DNA from: Hevea brasiliensis | Lineage: Eukaryota; Streptophyta; Magnoliopsida; Malpighiales; Euphorbiaceae | Reading direction: 5' to 3' | DNA: 64,000 nucleotides | Assembly (NCBI RefSeq): GCF_030052815.1 | Contig: NC_079498.1 | Span: forward strand, 67,132,992-67,196,991 | Part shown: positions 1-9,614 of the stretch, piece after piece | Layout of the letters: each line of letters opens with the position of its first letter | Numbering within the stretch: position 1 is the first letter of the stretch | The notes under the pieces: model-generated | The model's input: only the letters and a program-made list of their open reading frames with translations | Databases searched by the model: none | What the model was told of the DNA's origin: nothing | Made by a program: the position numbers and the translations under genes

Positions 1-755
1 GAAATATTTAAATTGTGATTTATCAATGAATGTTTTATGTACTACATTTCAAATTTTTATTGTGCACCACTGAGTATTTTTATACTCAGCGATAGCTTAT
101 TTTAATATCGTAGATAAGGGCAAGGAGAAAGTAGCAGAGTGAGCTGCTATTGAGATAGAAGACTACATTGACCTTTTTGGTAGGGGTATTTATTTATACC
201 CTTGTAGTTATTTTGATATAAATATTGTAATGTCATATGTATTAATGTAAAGTTGAGCAGTTGTACAGTAAATTGTAATAATATTATTTTGATTTTTTTT
301 TTATAAATTAAGACCTGTATATGTAAATTAAATTTTAAATGCAATGTGAATGAAATTATAAAATATTATGAGATGACAAACTTTGATTGAATTGTGGAAT
401 TGATTTGAATTATGTTGAACTGAGTCATTTTGATGGTTGGGAGTTGTGGAAACAATTATTGAAAATGTTTTTACAAGTTTTTGAAGAACTGTTTTCTCAA
501 AATACAGACGTCACTCTGCCAAAATTTTTTCAAAAATTGCGAACAAATAAAAATAGACAAAAATTTTTACTAGTTTTGAAACTTCAATTAAATGTTTTTA
601 ATTCCTACTAAAATGCTCACCACTTTCAAAATGTAAGAAAATGGTTTTAAAATCCCTTGTAGTGTACTTAATGAGTTATCGGTAGATGAAGTTCAGTAGT
701 TCATTAGGTATTTTACGGGATCATGTTATGCCTTACAGAGGGGCAAGGTGTGACA
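1..755 (+). mobile_element. Ty3/gypsy LTR, 3' portion (B family)
   Basis: This is the end of a long gypsy LTR in + orientation, terminating in GGTGTGACA at 755. It is the reverse complement of the LTR that begins TGTCACACC at 9615: the regions around the ATCGCTGAG hairpin, TTCTGTCTG-like stretch and the terminal 100 bp all match with moderate divergence. At 756 the sequence changes abruptly to the integrase of Gypsy-A instead of a primer-binding site, so this is a 3' LTR or a solo LTR, not a 5' LTR. Its start lies outside the window, so the target duplication (TTGTC at 756-760 would be one copy) cannot be confirmed. Confidence 0.8.
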
Positions 756-1665
756 TTGTCTTCGCCTAATTCAGTCCAACACACTAGAGTTCTACATTTC
801 CTCCCATACAGTACTTCATACGGGGCCATTTTGATGCTAGCTTGGTAGCTATTGTTGTATGCAAATTCTGCCAGTCGGAGGTATCTATCCCAACTTCTCT
901 CAAACTTCATGACACAACTTCTCAGCATATCCTCAAGGACCTGACATATATTTGATGTTATTATTATCATTTCAGTTCAATATTTGTATTAGTTCAATTG
1001 GTTTCAATTGTTTACCTATATTACTCTTTCTGATTGCCCATCCATCTGAGGATGGAAAGCTGTGCTAAAGTGGAGTTGTGTACCTAAGGATTCATGCAAC
1101 TTCTTCCAAAATCTCGATGTAAACCTTGGTTCTCAATCAGATATGATGGAAAGTGGAATTCCATGCAATCTAACTATTTCACTTATATACAATTCTGCTA
1201 ACTTCTCCAGTGAGTAGTCAGTCCTAACTGGCAGAAATGTGCTGACTTCGTCAATCTATCCACTATCACCCATACTGCATCGTGCTTCTTCTAGGTGAGA
1301 GGTAGACCACTTACACAATTCATGGTGACCCGATCCCATTTCCATTCTAGTATGCGTATACGCTGTAGCAAACCCTATGGAACTTGATGTTCTGCCTTGA
1401 CTTGCTGACATGTCAAGCATTTAGTCACACAGTCAGCTATGTCCTTCTTCATACTAGGCCACCAATAATGAAGCTTCAAATCATGATACATTTTTGTACT
1501 TCCTGGGTGCATAGCATAAACACTGGTGTGTGCCTCCTTTAGAATACTAGCTTTCAATTCCCCATCATCTGGTACACATACTCTACCTTTGTAGTACAGA
1601 CACCCATCTGCTTTCACCTCATAATCAGTTGCCTTCCTTTCTGAGATTTTGCTCATAGTAGCCAT
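756..1665 (-). pseudogene. Gypsy-A integrase (truncated, disrupted)
   Basis: Integrase inserts cDNA into host DNA. Residues encoded at 1375-1665 carry the N-terminal HHCC zinc-binding pattern ([10 protein letters not shown], then CLTC) and the YHDLKLHYWWP stretch. The core at about 1020-1370 is readable in pieces ([30 protein letters not shown]) with stops and frame changes. The last part (756-940) gives VLEDMLRSC and EFAYNNSYQASI, then ends where the LTR at 1-755 was inserted, so the C-terminal GPY/F and chromodomain are missing here. Between DGQSERVI and VLEDML lies a 75-nt intron-like segment (separate entry). Dead copy. Confidence 0.88.
941..1015 (-). other. 75-nt GT-AG intron-like segment in integrase
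   Basis: On the minus strand the integrase reading frame runs DGQSERVI, one further codon (TAG here, CAG in G1), then GTAAAC...ATGTCAG, then resumes with VLEDML. The insert is exactly 75 nt, starts with GTAA, ends with TGTCAG, is AT-rich and contains in-frame TGA codons. The same 75-nt insert is at the same codon in G1 (53042-53116), with several base differences. Removing it joins the conserved integrase sequence without a gap. That it is spliced is inference. Confidence 0.6.
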
Positions 1666-1824
1666 TAACTTCTCATCTACCTTCTGCCATCTAAAATCTG
1701 TTGTAGCAGGTTTGGCCTCACTTGCAACTCGGCCAAAATAGCTCCATCTCGAGCCAAGGATAGGCAGGCATTCAATTCAATGATCTCAAAACTGTGATTG
1801 ATTTTCTACTCAAAGCATCAGCAA

Positions 1825-2718
1825 CTACATTTGCATCCCAGGATGGTAATCAATCATGCAATCATAGTCCTTCAAGAACTCAATCCATCGCCTCTGTCTA
1901 AGGTTGAGCTCCTTCTGGGTTGGCAAATATTTTAGACTTTTATGGTCTATGTAAATGTAGCACTTTTCACCATACAAGTAGTGCCTCCATATCTTCAGTG
2001 CGAAGATAATTGCTGCAAGTTCTAAATCATGTGTAGGGTAGTTCTGTTCATGTGGCCTTAGCTGCCTGGAAGCATAGGCAACCACCTTCCCCTCTTACAT
2101 CAATACACACCCTAATCCATTATGAGAGGCATCACTATATACCACAAAGTCCTTTCCCGACACTGGTTGTGTTAACACTGGTGCCACTATCAACATAGCC
2201 TTCAACTTCTCAAAACTGGCCTGACACTTGTCATTCCAGTCAAATCTGACATCCTTGTGTAACAACTTGGTCATTGGAGTAGCTATTAAAGAAAATCCCT
2301 TCACAAATCTTCTATAATACCCAGCTAGCCCCAAGAAACTTCTGACCTCAGTTGTATTTCTAGGAGGCTTCCATTCCATCACTGCTTCTATCTTCTTGTG
2401 ATCCACCCTAATCCGATCAGCTGACACTATGTGTCCCAGAAATGCAATCTCACTCAACCAGAAGTCACACTTGGACAACTTAGCGTACAGCTTCTTTTCT
2501 CTCAGGGTTTGCAGAACAATCCTCAAATGTTCATCATGTTCTTCCCTGATCTTGGAATACACCAAAATATCATCAATAAAAACCACTACGAACTGATCTA
2601 GGTATAGATGGAAGATACAGTTCATAAGGTCCATTAATGCTGCTAGTGCATTTTTTAGGCCAAAGGGCATTACCAGGAACTCATAATACCCATACCCTGA
2701 ATGCAGTCTTTGGCACAT
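1825..2718 (-). pseudogene. Gypsy-A reverse transcriptase palm/thumb and RNase H
   Basis: One frame interrupted by a TAA at about 2092-2094. It encodes the second half of the RT ([12 protein letters not shown], then [12 protein letters not shown] with the catalytic Asp pair intact, then [15 protein letters not shown] and [11 protein letters not shown]) followed by an RNase H domain ([49 protein letters not shown]). RT copies element RNA into DNA and RNase H removes the RNA strand. The TAA replaces a Gln that is present in G1 ([10 protein letters not shown]). The upstream boundary is a frameshift at about 2700, where a few bases are missing relative to the family (KTAFR followed by a shifted frame). 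Not functional. Confidence 0.92.
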
Positions 2719-3661
2719 CTGTATCCTTCACCCTCAACTGATGATATCTTGATCTAAGATCAATTTTAGAAAATACTCCTGCTCCTTTTAACTGATCAAA
2801 CAGATCATCAATTCTAGGCAATGGATACTTGTTCTTTACAGTCACTTTATTCAACTGCCAGTAATCGATGCACAACCTCAAAGTCTCATCTTTCTTTTTC
2901 ACAAACAGCACTGGAGCTCCCCATGGTGACACACAGAGGCGTATGAACCCCTTATCTAGTAACTCCTGCAATTGGATTTTTAGCTCCTTTAACTTAGTAG
3001 GTGCCATCATATTAGGAGCAATAGAAATTGGTGTTATACCTGACAGTACTTCAATAGCAAATTCGACTTCCCTTTCTGGTGGTAAATCAGGCAATTCTTC
3101 AGGGAACACATTTGGGAAGTCTCTTACTATGGGTATGTCATACAGATCTGGCTTAGCCTGCCTAGTATCCACCACATGTGCTAGGTAGGCTTCACAGCCT
3201 TTTCTCATTAGTTTTCTTACAACTGTGGCTGAGATGACATTGGACAAGAAATCTGTTCTTTTCCCCACAACTAAAATCTCATTACCCTTAGGAGTTTTTA
3301 AGGAAATCCTCTTCAATTTACAATCAACCATTGCCTGATGACGTGATAACTAGTCCATTCCCAAAATTACGTCAAACTCATGGAAAGGCAATTCAATCAG
3401 GTCTGCTAAGAATTCATACCCCTGAATCCTTAACGGGCAACCTTTGTACACCTTGTTCACCACTACACTGTGGCTCAATGGATTAGTGATCAGAATGTCT
3501 TGGTCACTCTCCCCTACTAGTATCCCCCTTTCTACGGGTAAGTTGATGCAGATATATGAATGAGTGGATCTTGGATCTACCAATGCATCCACAGATGTGT
3601 TGTAGAGGGAAAACGTACCCCTAATAATATCCGGGGCATCTTGCTCCTCCTGAGATCTCAT
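2681..3661 (-). pseudogene. Gypsy-A protease and N-terminal reverse transcriptase
   Basis: A single frame broken by a TAG at 3350-3352 in place of the Trp of GMDWLSRHQA, as seen in G1. The aspartic protease part has VDALVDPRSTHSYI; chromovirus proteases usually have D-P/S-G-S-T here and G1 keeps DPGSTHSYI, so the Gly-to-Arg change hits the active site. It is followed by the linker ([16 protein letters not shown]) and the RT fingers/palm ([44 protein letters not shown] with the first catalytic Asp). The frame is lost at 2681-2700 and continues in the RT/RNase H entry. Confidence 0.92.
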
Positions 3662-3829
3662 GGCATAGGCTCTGGCAGGTGCTCTAGCCTCTGGCCTCTC
3701 GGCTGGCTCAAATGCAGGTCTCTGTGATGAACCAACTACCTTGATTTACCAAACTTCCTACCACTTTGAGCTGCAGGGTTAGGTCTATCTACTTGTGCTA
3801 GAGCAACTGTGGCAGTTCTGTGTGGATAG

Positions 3830-4884
3830 TTCTTTAACTAATGCTCTGTCAACCCACACCTTAGGTAGGCACCCGTCACTCTCCAACACTCCCCCTTATG
3901 CCATTTCAGGCAATGTGGACAAGCAGAAGATGCTAGGGCTGGTCCCCTGAACACCGTCCCTGGAGAGCTGCTCACTGATGGTGTGGACTAGCCTCTCCTA
4001 GGTGTGAACTATGGCCTGGGCCCCTGGGACTGACCCTGACCTTGAGCCTGACCTGAACTCTGAGCAAGTAGACCTTTGAACTTCTTTCCAGGTGTAGGAG
4101 ATGAGCTAGACTGACCTGGACCCTTCTTTTGCTGTCTCTCTCTTCTAGTCTGCTCACTTATTCTGACTTTCTCAACTTTTATTATAGCTTCAACTAACTT
4201 GGTGAATTCTGTGATTCCCAAGGCAATGATCATTATCTTTATGTTATCATTTAGTCCCACTTCAAATCTTTTACAACTTTTAGCCTCATTAGGGACTATC
4301 TCCCTTCCATAACAGCTTAGTCTAACAAATTCCTTTTCATACTCTGCCACTGTTAGTTGTCTCTGCCTCAGATTAATGAATTCTCTTCTTCTCTCTTCTA
4401 GATATATACTACCCACATACTTCTTTTTGAACTGTGAAAGGAAGAAGTCCCAGGTTATTTATTCTGGCTGCACTTCACTAGACACTATATCCCACCATTG
4501 ATATGCACCATCTTGCAGTAGAGATACAGCAGCTTCTAAGTTTTGCTCTGGAATGCAATGGAGTTGTTTTAAAACTCTCCCTATTCTGTTCAACCAGTTC
4601 TCAGTTGTAACAGAACTGTCTTCTCTCTTGCCAAAGAAATCCACTACTCCAAATTTCCTCAATTTTTCCAGATGGAATTTCTGCTGTGGAGGTGGTGGTG
4701 GTGGCATTACCCCTACCATTTGTCTGAAAAACTCGGCCATTTGCTGAAACATGGCCTGTGGAGGCAGAGCAGGCTCTGTTGGAGCTGGTGGAGTAGGTTC
4801 TCCCCTACCACTAGTCTTAGCTACTGCAGGTGGAGCATGACTCTCCACTTCCTCCTCAACTACCGTCTGTGACATGGGGTCCAT
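3830..4884 (-). pseudogene. Gypsy-A gag (capsid and nucleocapsid)
   Basis: Gag forms the particle that packages element RNA. The start is the ATG at 4884 (MDPMSQ, matching MDPSSQ in G1), about 110 nt after the PBS. A proline-rich N-terminus (PPPPPPQQ) is followed by a Retrotrans_gag-type capsid (LRKFGVVDFFGKRED, WLNRIGRVLKQLHC, WDFFLSQFKKKYVGS, EERRREFINLRQRQ) and a basic Gln/Ser-rich tail. A TAA at about 4456-4458 interrupts it inside the capsid (normally Gln) and the frame resumes unchanged to about 4009. Downstream, a degenerate CCHC-like segment (ECWRVTGAYLRCGLTEH) is visible at about 3840-3920 with stops. Dead copy. Confidence 0.9.
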
Positions 4885-4994
4885 ATCCTAATCAAAATAA
4901 GAAAACCAAATAGATCTGCATTAGTGTCATCTTGACTCTTACAAATACAAGGCATGGTATGAACTCGATCTAGACCCAGAAATGCCTAAACCGT

Positions 4995-5006
4995 GCTTTG
5001 ATACCA
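4995..5006 (-). promoter_or_regulatory. Primer-binding site of Gypsy-A
   Basis: On the minus strand this reads TGGTATCAAAGC, 11 of 12 matches to the complement of the plant initiator-Met tRNA 3' end (TGGTATCAGAGC). It lies 5 nt inside the LTR end at 5012. It primes minus-strand cDNA synthesis. Confidence 0.9.
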
Positions 5007-5011
5007 CTAAA

Positions 5012-6585
5012 TGTGACACCCCTTACCTGTCTATAGTATAGCCGAGCAAGATATGCCACACAATGTACCGGAACACCATATTTTATCTCAGTTATTTTTA
5101 TCCAGTCATAATTTATTTCTTTATGGTGACAAAATGCAATTTGTGAAATTTGACTCATTTAAGTCATTTATTGAAATTATAAATTCATTTGAGGTTTCGA
5201 AAATTTTATAGAAAATCCCGTAGAGTATCGGCTAAAAATGGAAAAAAATAGTTCTTCGAAACCTGCGAAAAACACTTCCTATACATTTTCAATCATTCTC
5301 AAACTCCAATAACCATCAACATGGTCTCAAAAATTCTCAACATTCACAACCATCTCAAGTTTTTAACATGAATCCACAATTTCATTCAGATCAAAATCAA
5401 ATTTAATTTCATGAAGATATTCTTAAATTATATTAATTAACGAAACTTTACAAAATATGTACATCAACATATGATTACATAAATTTACTATTTACATGAG
5501 TTTTTAATTTACAAATCACAAAGTACTACCTATTACAAAATGCAAAAACAAAATTTCAAACGGAACTTAAAGGTCCTACCACTCTTGCACCTGTAGCACA
5601 ACCACAGCCCTTGGCTTGACAATATAAAAAATTAATGAAATTTGGGGCTACAAAATTCAGAGGAACAGTGACTAGAACAACCACAGTCCTTGGCTCGACA
5701 ATAGAATTTCTTTTTCTTCAAAACTTCTTCCTTTCTTTTTCTTTTTGTTGTCAAGCTCCTTCCTAAGTGACTAGAACAAGTTTTTGTGAAGAAAGTATGC
5801 GAGAAGTTGAGGTTTAGTGAGAGTTTCAAAGCTTAAAGACAACTTTAATGGAGGAATTTCTATGGAGATGAGAGGGAAAGGGAAAGTGACGTTTTGAAGA
5901 AGACCTTTATCTCTTTTTTTTTTTCTTTCCTTTTGTTTTGTTTTTACCCTTATGGAAGACCCAAAAATCCCAATTAAATAAATATATTAAGTATTGTTTT
6001 TATGGCATCATGCATGAGGTCATGCATGATGTCATCACCTTTTGACTTTTCCATTTTCTTTTTTTTTTCTATTTATTTTTCTATTAGTTCTTTAATTTAA
6101 TTCTCAATTCAAAAATTTTCTTTTCTCAAATTTTATTTGTGATTAGGTCGAGTCGGTCTAAAGTCAATTGACCAAATTGCCCCTCGCCGGTTCATCCCGG
6201 TTTGCAAATAATTCAATATTTCTTCCGGCTCTCTGACCTAATTATTTGACTGACTTAACAGTTCTTTTTCATAATTTTCTTTTTTCCACTGTGTTCATAA
6301 GGGTCCTAAGGACCGCGGCGTCACATTTTACGGTTCGAAATTTGAGTTTAAAATGACTTCGCAGTCGTTCCCGAGAAAGTCACCCATCACTGTGACTCTC
6401 GGCTCGTTTAACTTCTTATATTATGTTTTTCTTATTTATACTTAACTAATTGGCAATTACTAATTATTTGTGTTTATGGCTTATTTAGTTGTCTTAAGTA
6501 TGGTTCTAATCCCCTTAATTGTCCGGACCAACACCAGTCACCAAAATAGTGAAATATACCAGGCTATACAAATAGGGGTGTTACA
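5012..6585 (-). mobile_element. Gypsy LTR shared by two elements (chimeric)
   Basis: Bounded by TGTGACACC at 5012 and GTGTTACA at 6585 (inverted TG/CA ends). On its low side is the PBS of Gypsy-A and on its high side the PPT of Gypsy-B, so it acts both as 5' LTR of the former and 3' LTR of the latter. About 5012-5650 resembles the start of the G1-type LTR (GACACCCCTTACC, CCGAGCAAG, TAGAGTATCGGCTAAAAATGG). From 5702 to the end it matches 12679-13563 closely, the end of the Gypsy-B LTR. At 1574 bp it is half the length of the G1 LTRs. A short local duplication (ACAACCACAG...CTTGGC) at about 5599-5622 and 5677-5700 marks the likely junction. Confidence 0.75.
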
Positions 6586-6600
6586 ATTCTCTCCCCCTTA
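6586..6600 (-). promoter_or_regulatory. Polypurine tract of Gypsy-B
   Basis: On the minus strand TAAGGGGGAGAGAAT abuts the LTR start TGTAACACC. This is the primer for plus-strand DNA synthesis. The next bases (CGAGAACGAAATTATTT on the minus strand) resemble the end of gypsy pol in G1, where the PPT follows the RGRN codons. Confidence 0.8.
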
Positions 6601-8597
6601 AAATAATTTCGTTCTCGAAATTGTTTTCACTATCTATCCTCAAATAGTCATAAATATTGTTTTCTCGTGTTTTTCTCACATTTCTGCGTAGCTTCATAAT
6701 CGGAATAATGGTCCGTAGCACTTTAACCAACACTATTTACTCATCAATTGCTTACCTCGTGTGCCAAGTTTCTTATGAGCTTCTGTCATAAGTTAGATTC
6801 AATTTCATTTCAATTTTAGAGGTAAGCAAATCTGTGTACTAGTGGATCCACTCTTTCTAGGACCTTGTATGATCCTATGGGTGAGAACTTAGTTTTACTA
6901 TTTTCTTATCAAATCTCTTGATCATTTGATGCAACCTTCAGTTTAGTTTAGAATATTTTAGTCTTTTCTTGTTGTTGTTTTAACAATTATTTTCCTTTAC
7001 AGTCTTTTTTCTTAAATGACCTTGTTGGTCGTATATGAACTGCTTATCTCTTTCTTGGCCATAGGTCCATAACTATTATCTTACTATCTCCATTTATGAC
7101 CAAAGCCTATATGCCATTTTGCACTATCTTGTTTGCTTTTGTTTAACTTATTTCCTCCTTGATAAAATAGTTCGAGATATCATTAAGCGTCTTAAGTAAG
7201 TTGTTTACCCTGGTGGCAAATTCTCATCTAGTGTTTTTCTCATTTCTTACTGTTCTATTCTTTTCTTTTTATTCCACAACTTAACTTTAATTATTTTATT
7301 CCTTAATCTTATCTTCTTCATTAACTTGGCTGTCGAGTCGTAATTTAGTACCTCTTATCGTCTCTAATAAATCCACTATACTTCAATATTACTTGATTTG
7401 GTCCTCTGAACATTCTAGTCAACACTTTAACTAATATTCATAATGTTTCTTTATTACATTCGCACTAACTATTCAAATTTTTACTTCCACAACTCTTTTA
7501 TCTATTAATATACTATAGCTTATTTTCCGCTGGTCTGTGATCATTACCTTTTTTTTTTTAACCATAAACAATTCTTTAATCTTAAGAAGGGAGTCTCCCG
7601 GACTCTCCTGTTTTCCATGCTATTCAAAAGTTCCGCTTGAATTCTAATCTAATCCTTATGATCTGCACAATAAAATTGTGCTCTTCCTAAAGAATACCTG
7701 GCCAACTAGTTCCTACCGAATTACTATTATCAGTAGAATATCATTTCTTAACTGTTTTATAAGTTATAATTGTCATCCATAGCATCCTGTCTCTTCTAGG
7801 GAAATAAAATTATATTTTGTGTCTTACCGTTACGCAAATAGAATATTGTTTCTTACTAAATTTTGAGCAAAAGATCCATTGTAATACCAGAACAACTATA
7901 AAACCCATATCGGAGACTGAATGACTTAGCCCTATAGGTGTTATTTTTAAATTTTTACCATGCTAAAATCTCTAGTCCCATAACAATTCCTGATGTATTG
8001 TAATTCATGCTAGGGTAACGGAGTCTTTAACTCTCACTACCTTACAACCATGATATTTTGATATTCTAATCATAGAGTTTTAAATCCTAAAAAATCCTGA
8101 ATTAGGATTTTCAAACTCAGTTCTAGTAATAAAACTCTATTCTGGTATATTTATACCAGAGCGAAAATCATTTATAACTACTCTTATCCTTATGTACTAT
8201 TGGGTAGTACGTAGCTCTACACAATAAATCTCAAGTCAATACTGTAATCTGCAGCTTACAGCATAAGCATCAAGTATATTGCATAGTTACTACGATACAT
8301 CCCAATAGATCAAACTTTCCTATATCTTATTTCTTTCAAATCCACTAATATCTTAAACTTATTTTGATTATGGTACTTACGGACATCTATCAATAGTAAT
8401 ACCTTTACTTCCATCTAGGGCAGATATATTACTACAACTTACTTTTAGGTCCTCTTGCCTTACCTAATTAGGCTTACTAATTAACTTTATAATTTATCAT
8501 AGTCTAAGAGATGTCTCTCACTAGAAACTTTTCCAAAATTAATTCCAATCATGCTTATTATCGTAATTCTTATCCTGAAAGACTAATTACTAACACA
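6601..8597 (-). pseudogene. Gypsy-B pol remnant, heavily decayed
   Basis: No open frame of useful length. Nucleotide-level traces of a gypsy pol 3' end remain: at about 6688-6735 the + strand reads like the chromodomain region of G1 at 52360-52410 (GTAGCTTC, AATCGG, GTCCGTAGCACTTTAACC), and at about 6858-6900 like the GPY/F region near 52610-52665 (CTTGTATGATCCTATGGG). The rest is pyrimidine-rich on the + strand with no motif I can name. The RT core is not recognisable. Confidence 0.5.
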
Positions 8598-9422
8598 TTA
8601 AAATTTATCTCCATGCAAGGGAATAGCAGTAGAACATATAATTTTAACATTAGCATATAAACAAGTAGAGCCGGAATCAAATAGTAGATAATTATGCCTT
8701 TCACAAGTTAAGGACATACCGGTAACTACATCTGAAGTCTCTGCTTCTTCCCCTCGATGCACGGCATTCCCTCTTTCTAGTGTATTCCTCTGCTCGGGTT
8801 GGTCCATTGTACGAGGATTACCCGAAGTGTTGTCTCTACTTCTGCCTATGCCCCTACTGACTATTAATGAGCCTCTAAAATCAGAACCTTGGACTGATTC
8901 CTTTGGTGTAGTATGTGGCATAACTCGATGTGCGTTAGTACAATCTCAGGCGAAATGTCCAATTCCACCACTATTGAAGCAGGGTCCAGTGATCCTATGG
9001 CATATACCTCCGTGTAATTTCCCACAAACGTCACAGAGACGGGTAGGGTAGGAACTTCTGGTTCTTTGGCGAATGGTTCTTGATTGCTTCTGCCCTGAAG
9101 ATCTGCCTCTATCATACTTGAGAGCTTGGGGTCCCTCAAAATCTTTTCTCTTTCCCAAATTACTACTCAAACTTTGACTAATAGATTTCCCACTTTTCTC
9201 TTTTTCATGCTGTTCTTGAGGGGGTTGGGTTTGTACTTGGGCCTGGGCTAACAAATTATCAGCCATTTGCTGAAATAACATGGCCATCTGCTGGCCCATT
9301 TATGCAGTAATTTGTATAGGAGGGATTGGTGCAGTTGGACCCCTAACGCTCTGTGAAACTGGGGCCTCTCTTTGTATGTTAGCTATATCAGACTGCTCTA
9401 CAATTTTATCCCTCTTGTCCAT
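8598..9422 (-). pseudogene. Gypsy-B gag lacking capsid, fused to protease start
   Basis: The likely gag start is the ATG at 9422 (MDKRDKIVEQ), followed after a TAA at about 9300 by MGQQMAMLFQQMADNL, a segment similar to FQQMAEFFRQM of Gypsy-A. The central Retrotrans_gag capsid domain is absent: the frame goes straight into a basic linker and a zinc-knuckle region (CDVCGKLHGGIC, GPCFNSGGIGHFA), where one knuckle Cys reads Ser. After a TGA the frame continues to an aspartic protease start (YLLFDSGSTCLYANV). This looks like an internally deleted, non-autonomous element; the deletion call rests on comparison with the other two gags here. Confidence 0.7.
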
Positions 9423-9594
9423 ATCTATTCACATGATTTTTTTCTATTTCCTGTACACCCAACACAAGGAGATTTCTCCCCGTTAGTTCATATTCATGAT
9501 GTAATGCACGGTATGTAACAATTATGGACATTGACCAGTTGTACTTAACAAGGAAAGACACAAATTCACAATTTAAAACATACTTCAAAAACTT

Positions 9595-9606
9595 GCTCTG
9601 ATACCA
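9595..9606 (-). promoter_or_regulatory. Primer-binding site of Gypsy-B
   Basis: Minus-strand TGGTATCAGAGC, a perfect 12-nt match to the plant initiator-Met tRNA complement, 8 nt from the LTR end at 9615. Confidence 0.92.
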
Positions 9607-9614
9607 CTAAAACA

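Larger units (their letters stand above)
756..5011 (-). mobile_element. Gypsy-A internal region (chromovirus-like, decayed)
   Basis: Minus-strand Ty3/gypsy interior in the order PBS (4995-5006), gag, protease, RT, RNase H, integrase. Domain order (integrase last), the initiator-Met tRNA primer site and the close match to G1 at 52269-57053, which has a chromodomain-like tail, place it with plant chromoviruses; Tekay/Del-like is my inference from the long LTRs. The 3' end of the integrase is cut off at 756 by an inserted LTR. Every gene has stops or frameshifts, so the copy is not autonomous. It is clearly the same family as G1 and can be used as a frame reference for it. Confidence 0.9.

Noticed and set aside
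2868..3188. 106-codon + strand ORF
   Set aside because: It is antisense to the Gypsy-A protease/RT frame, which has clear motifs; no domain of its own.
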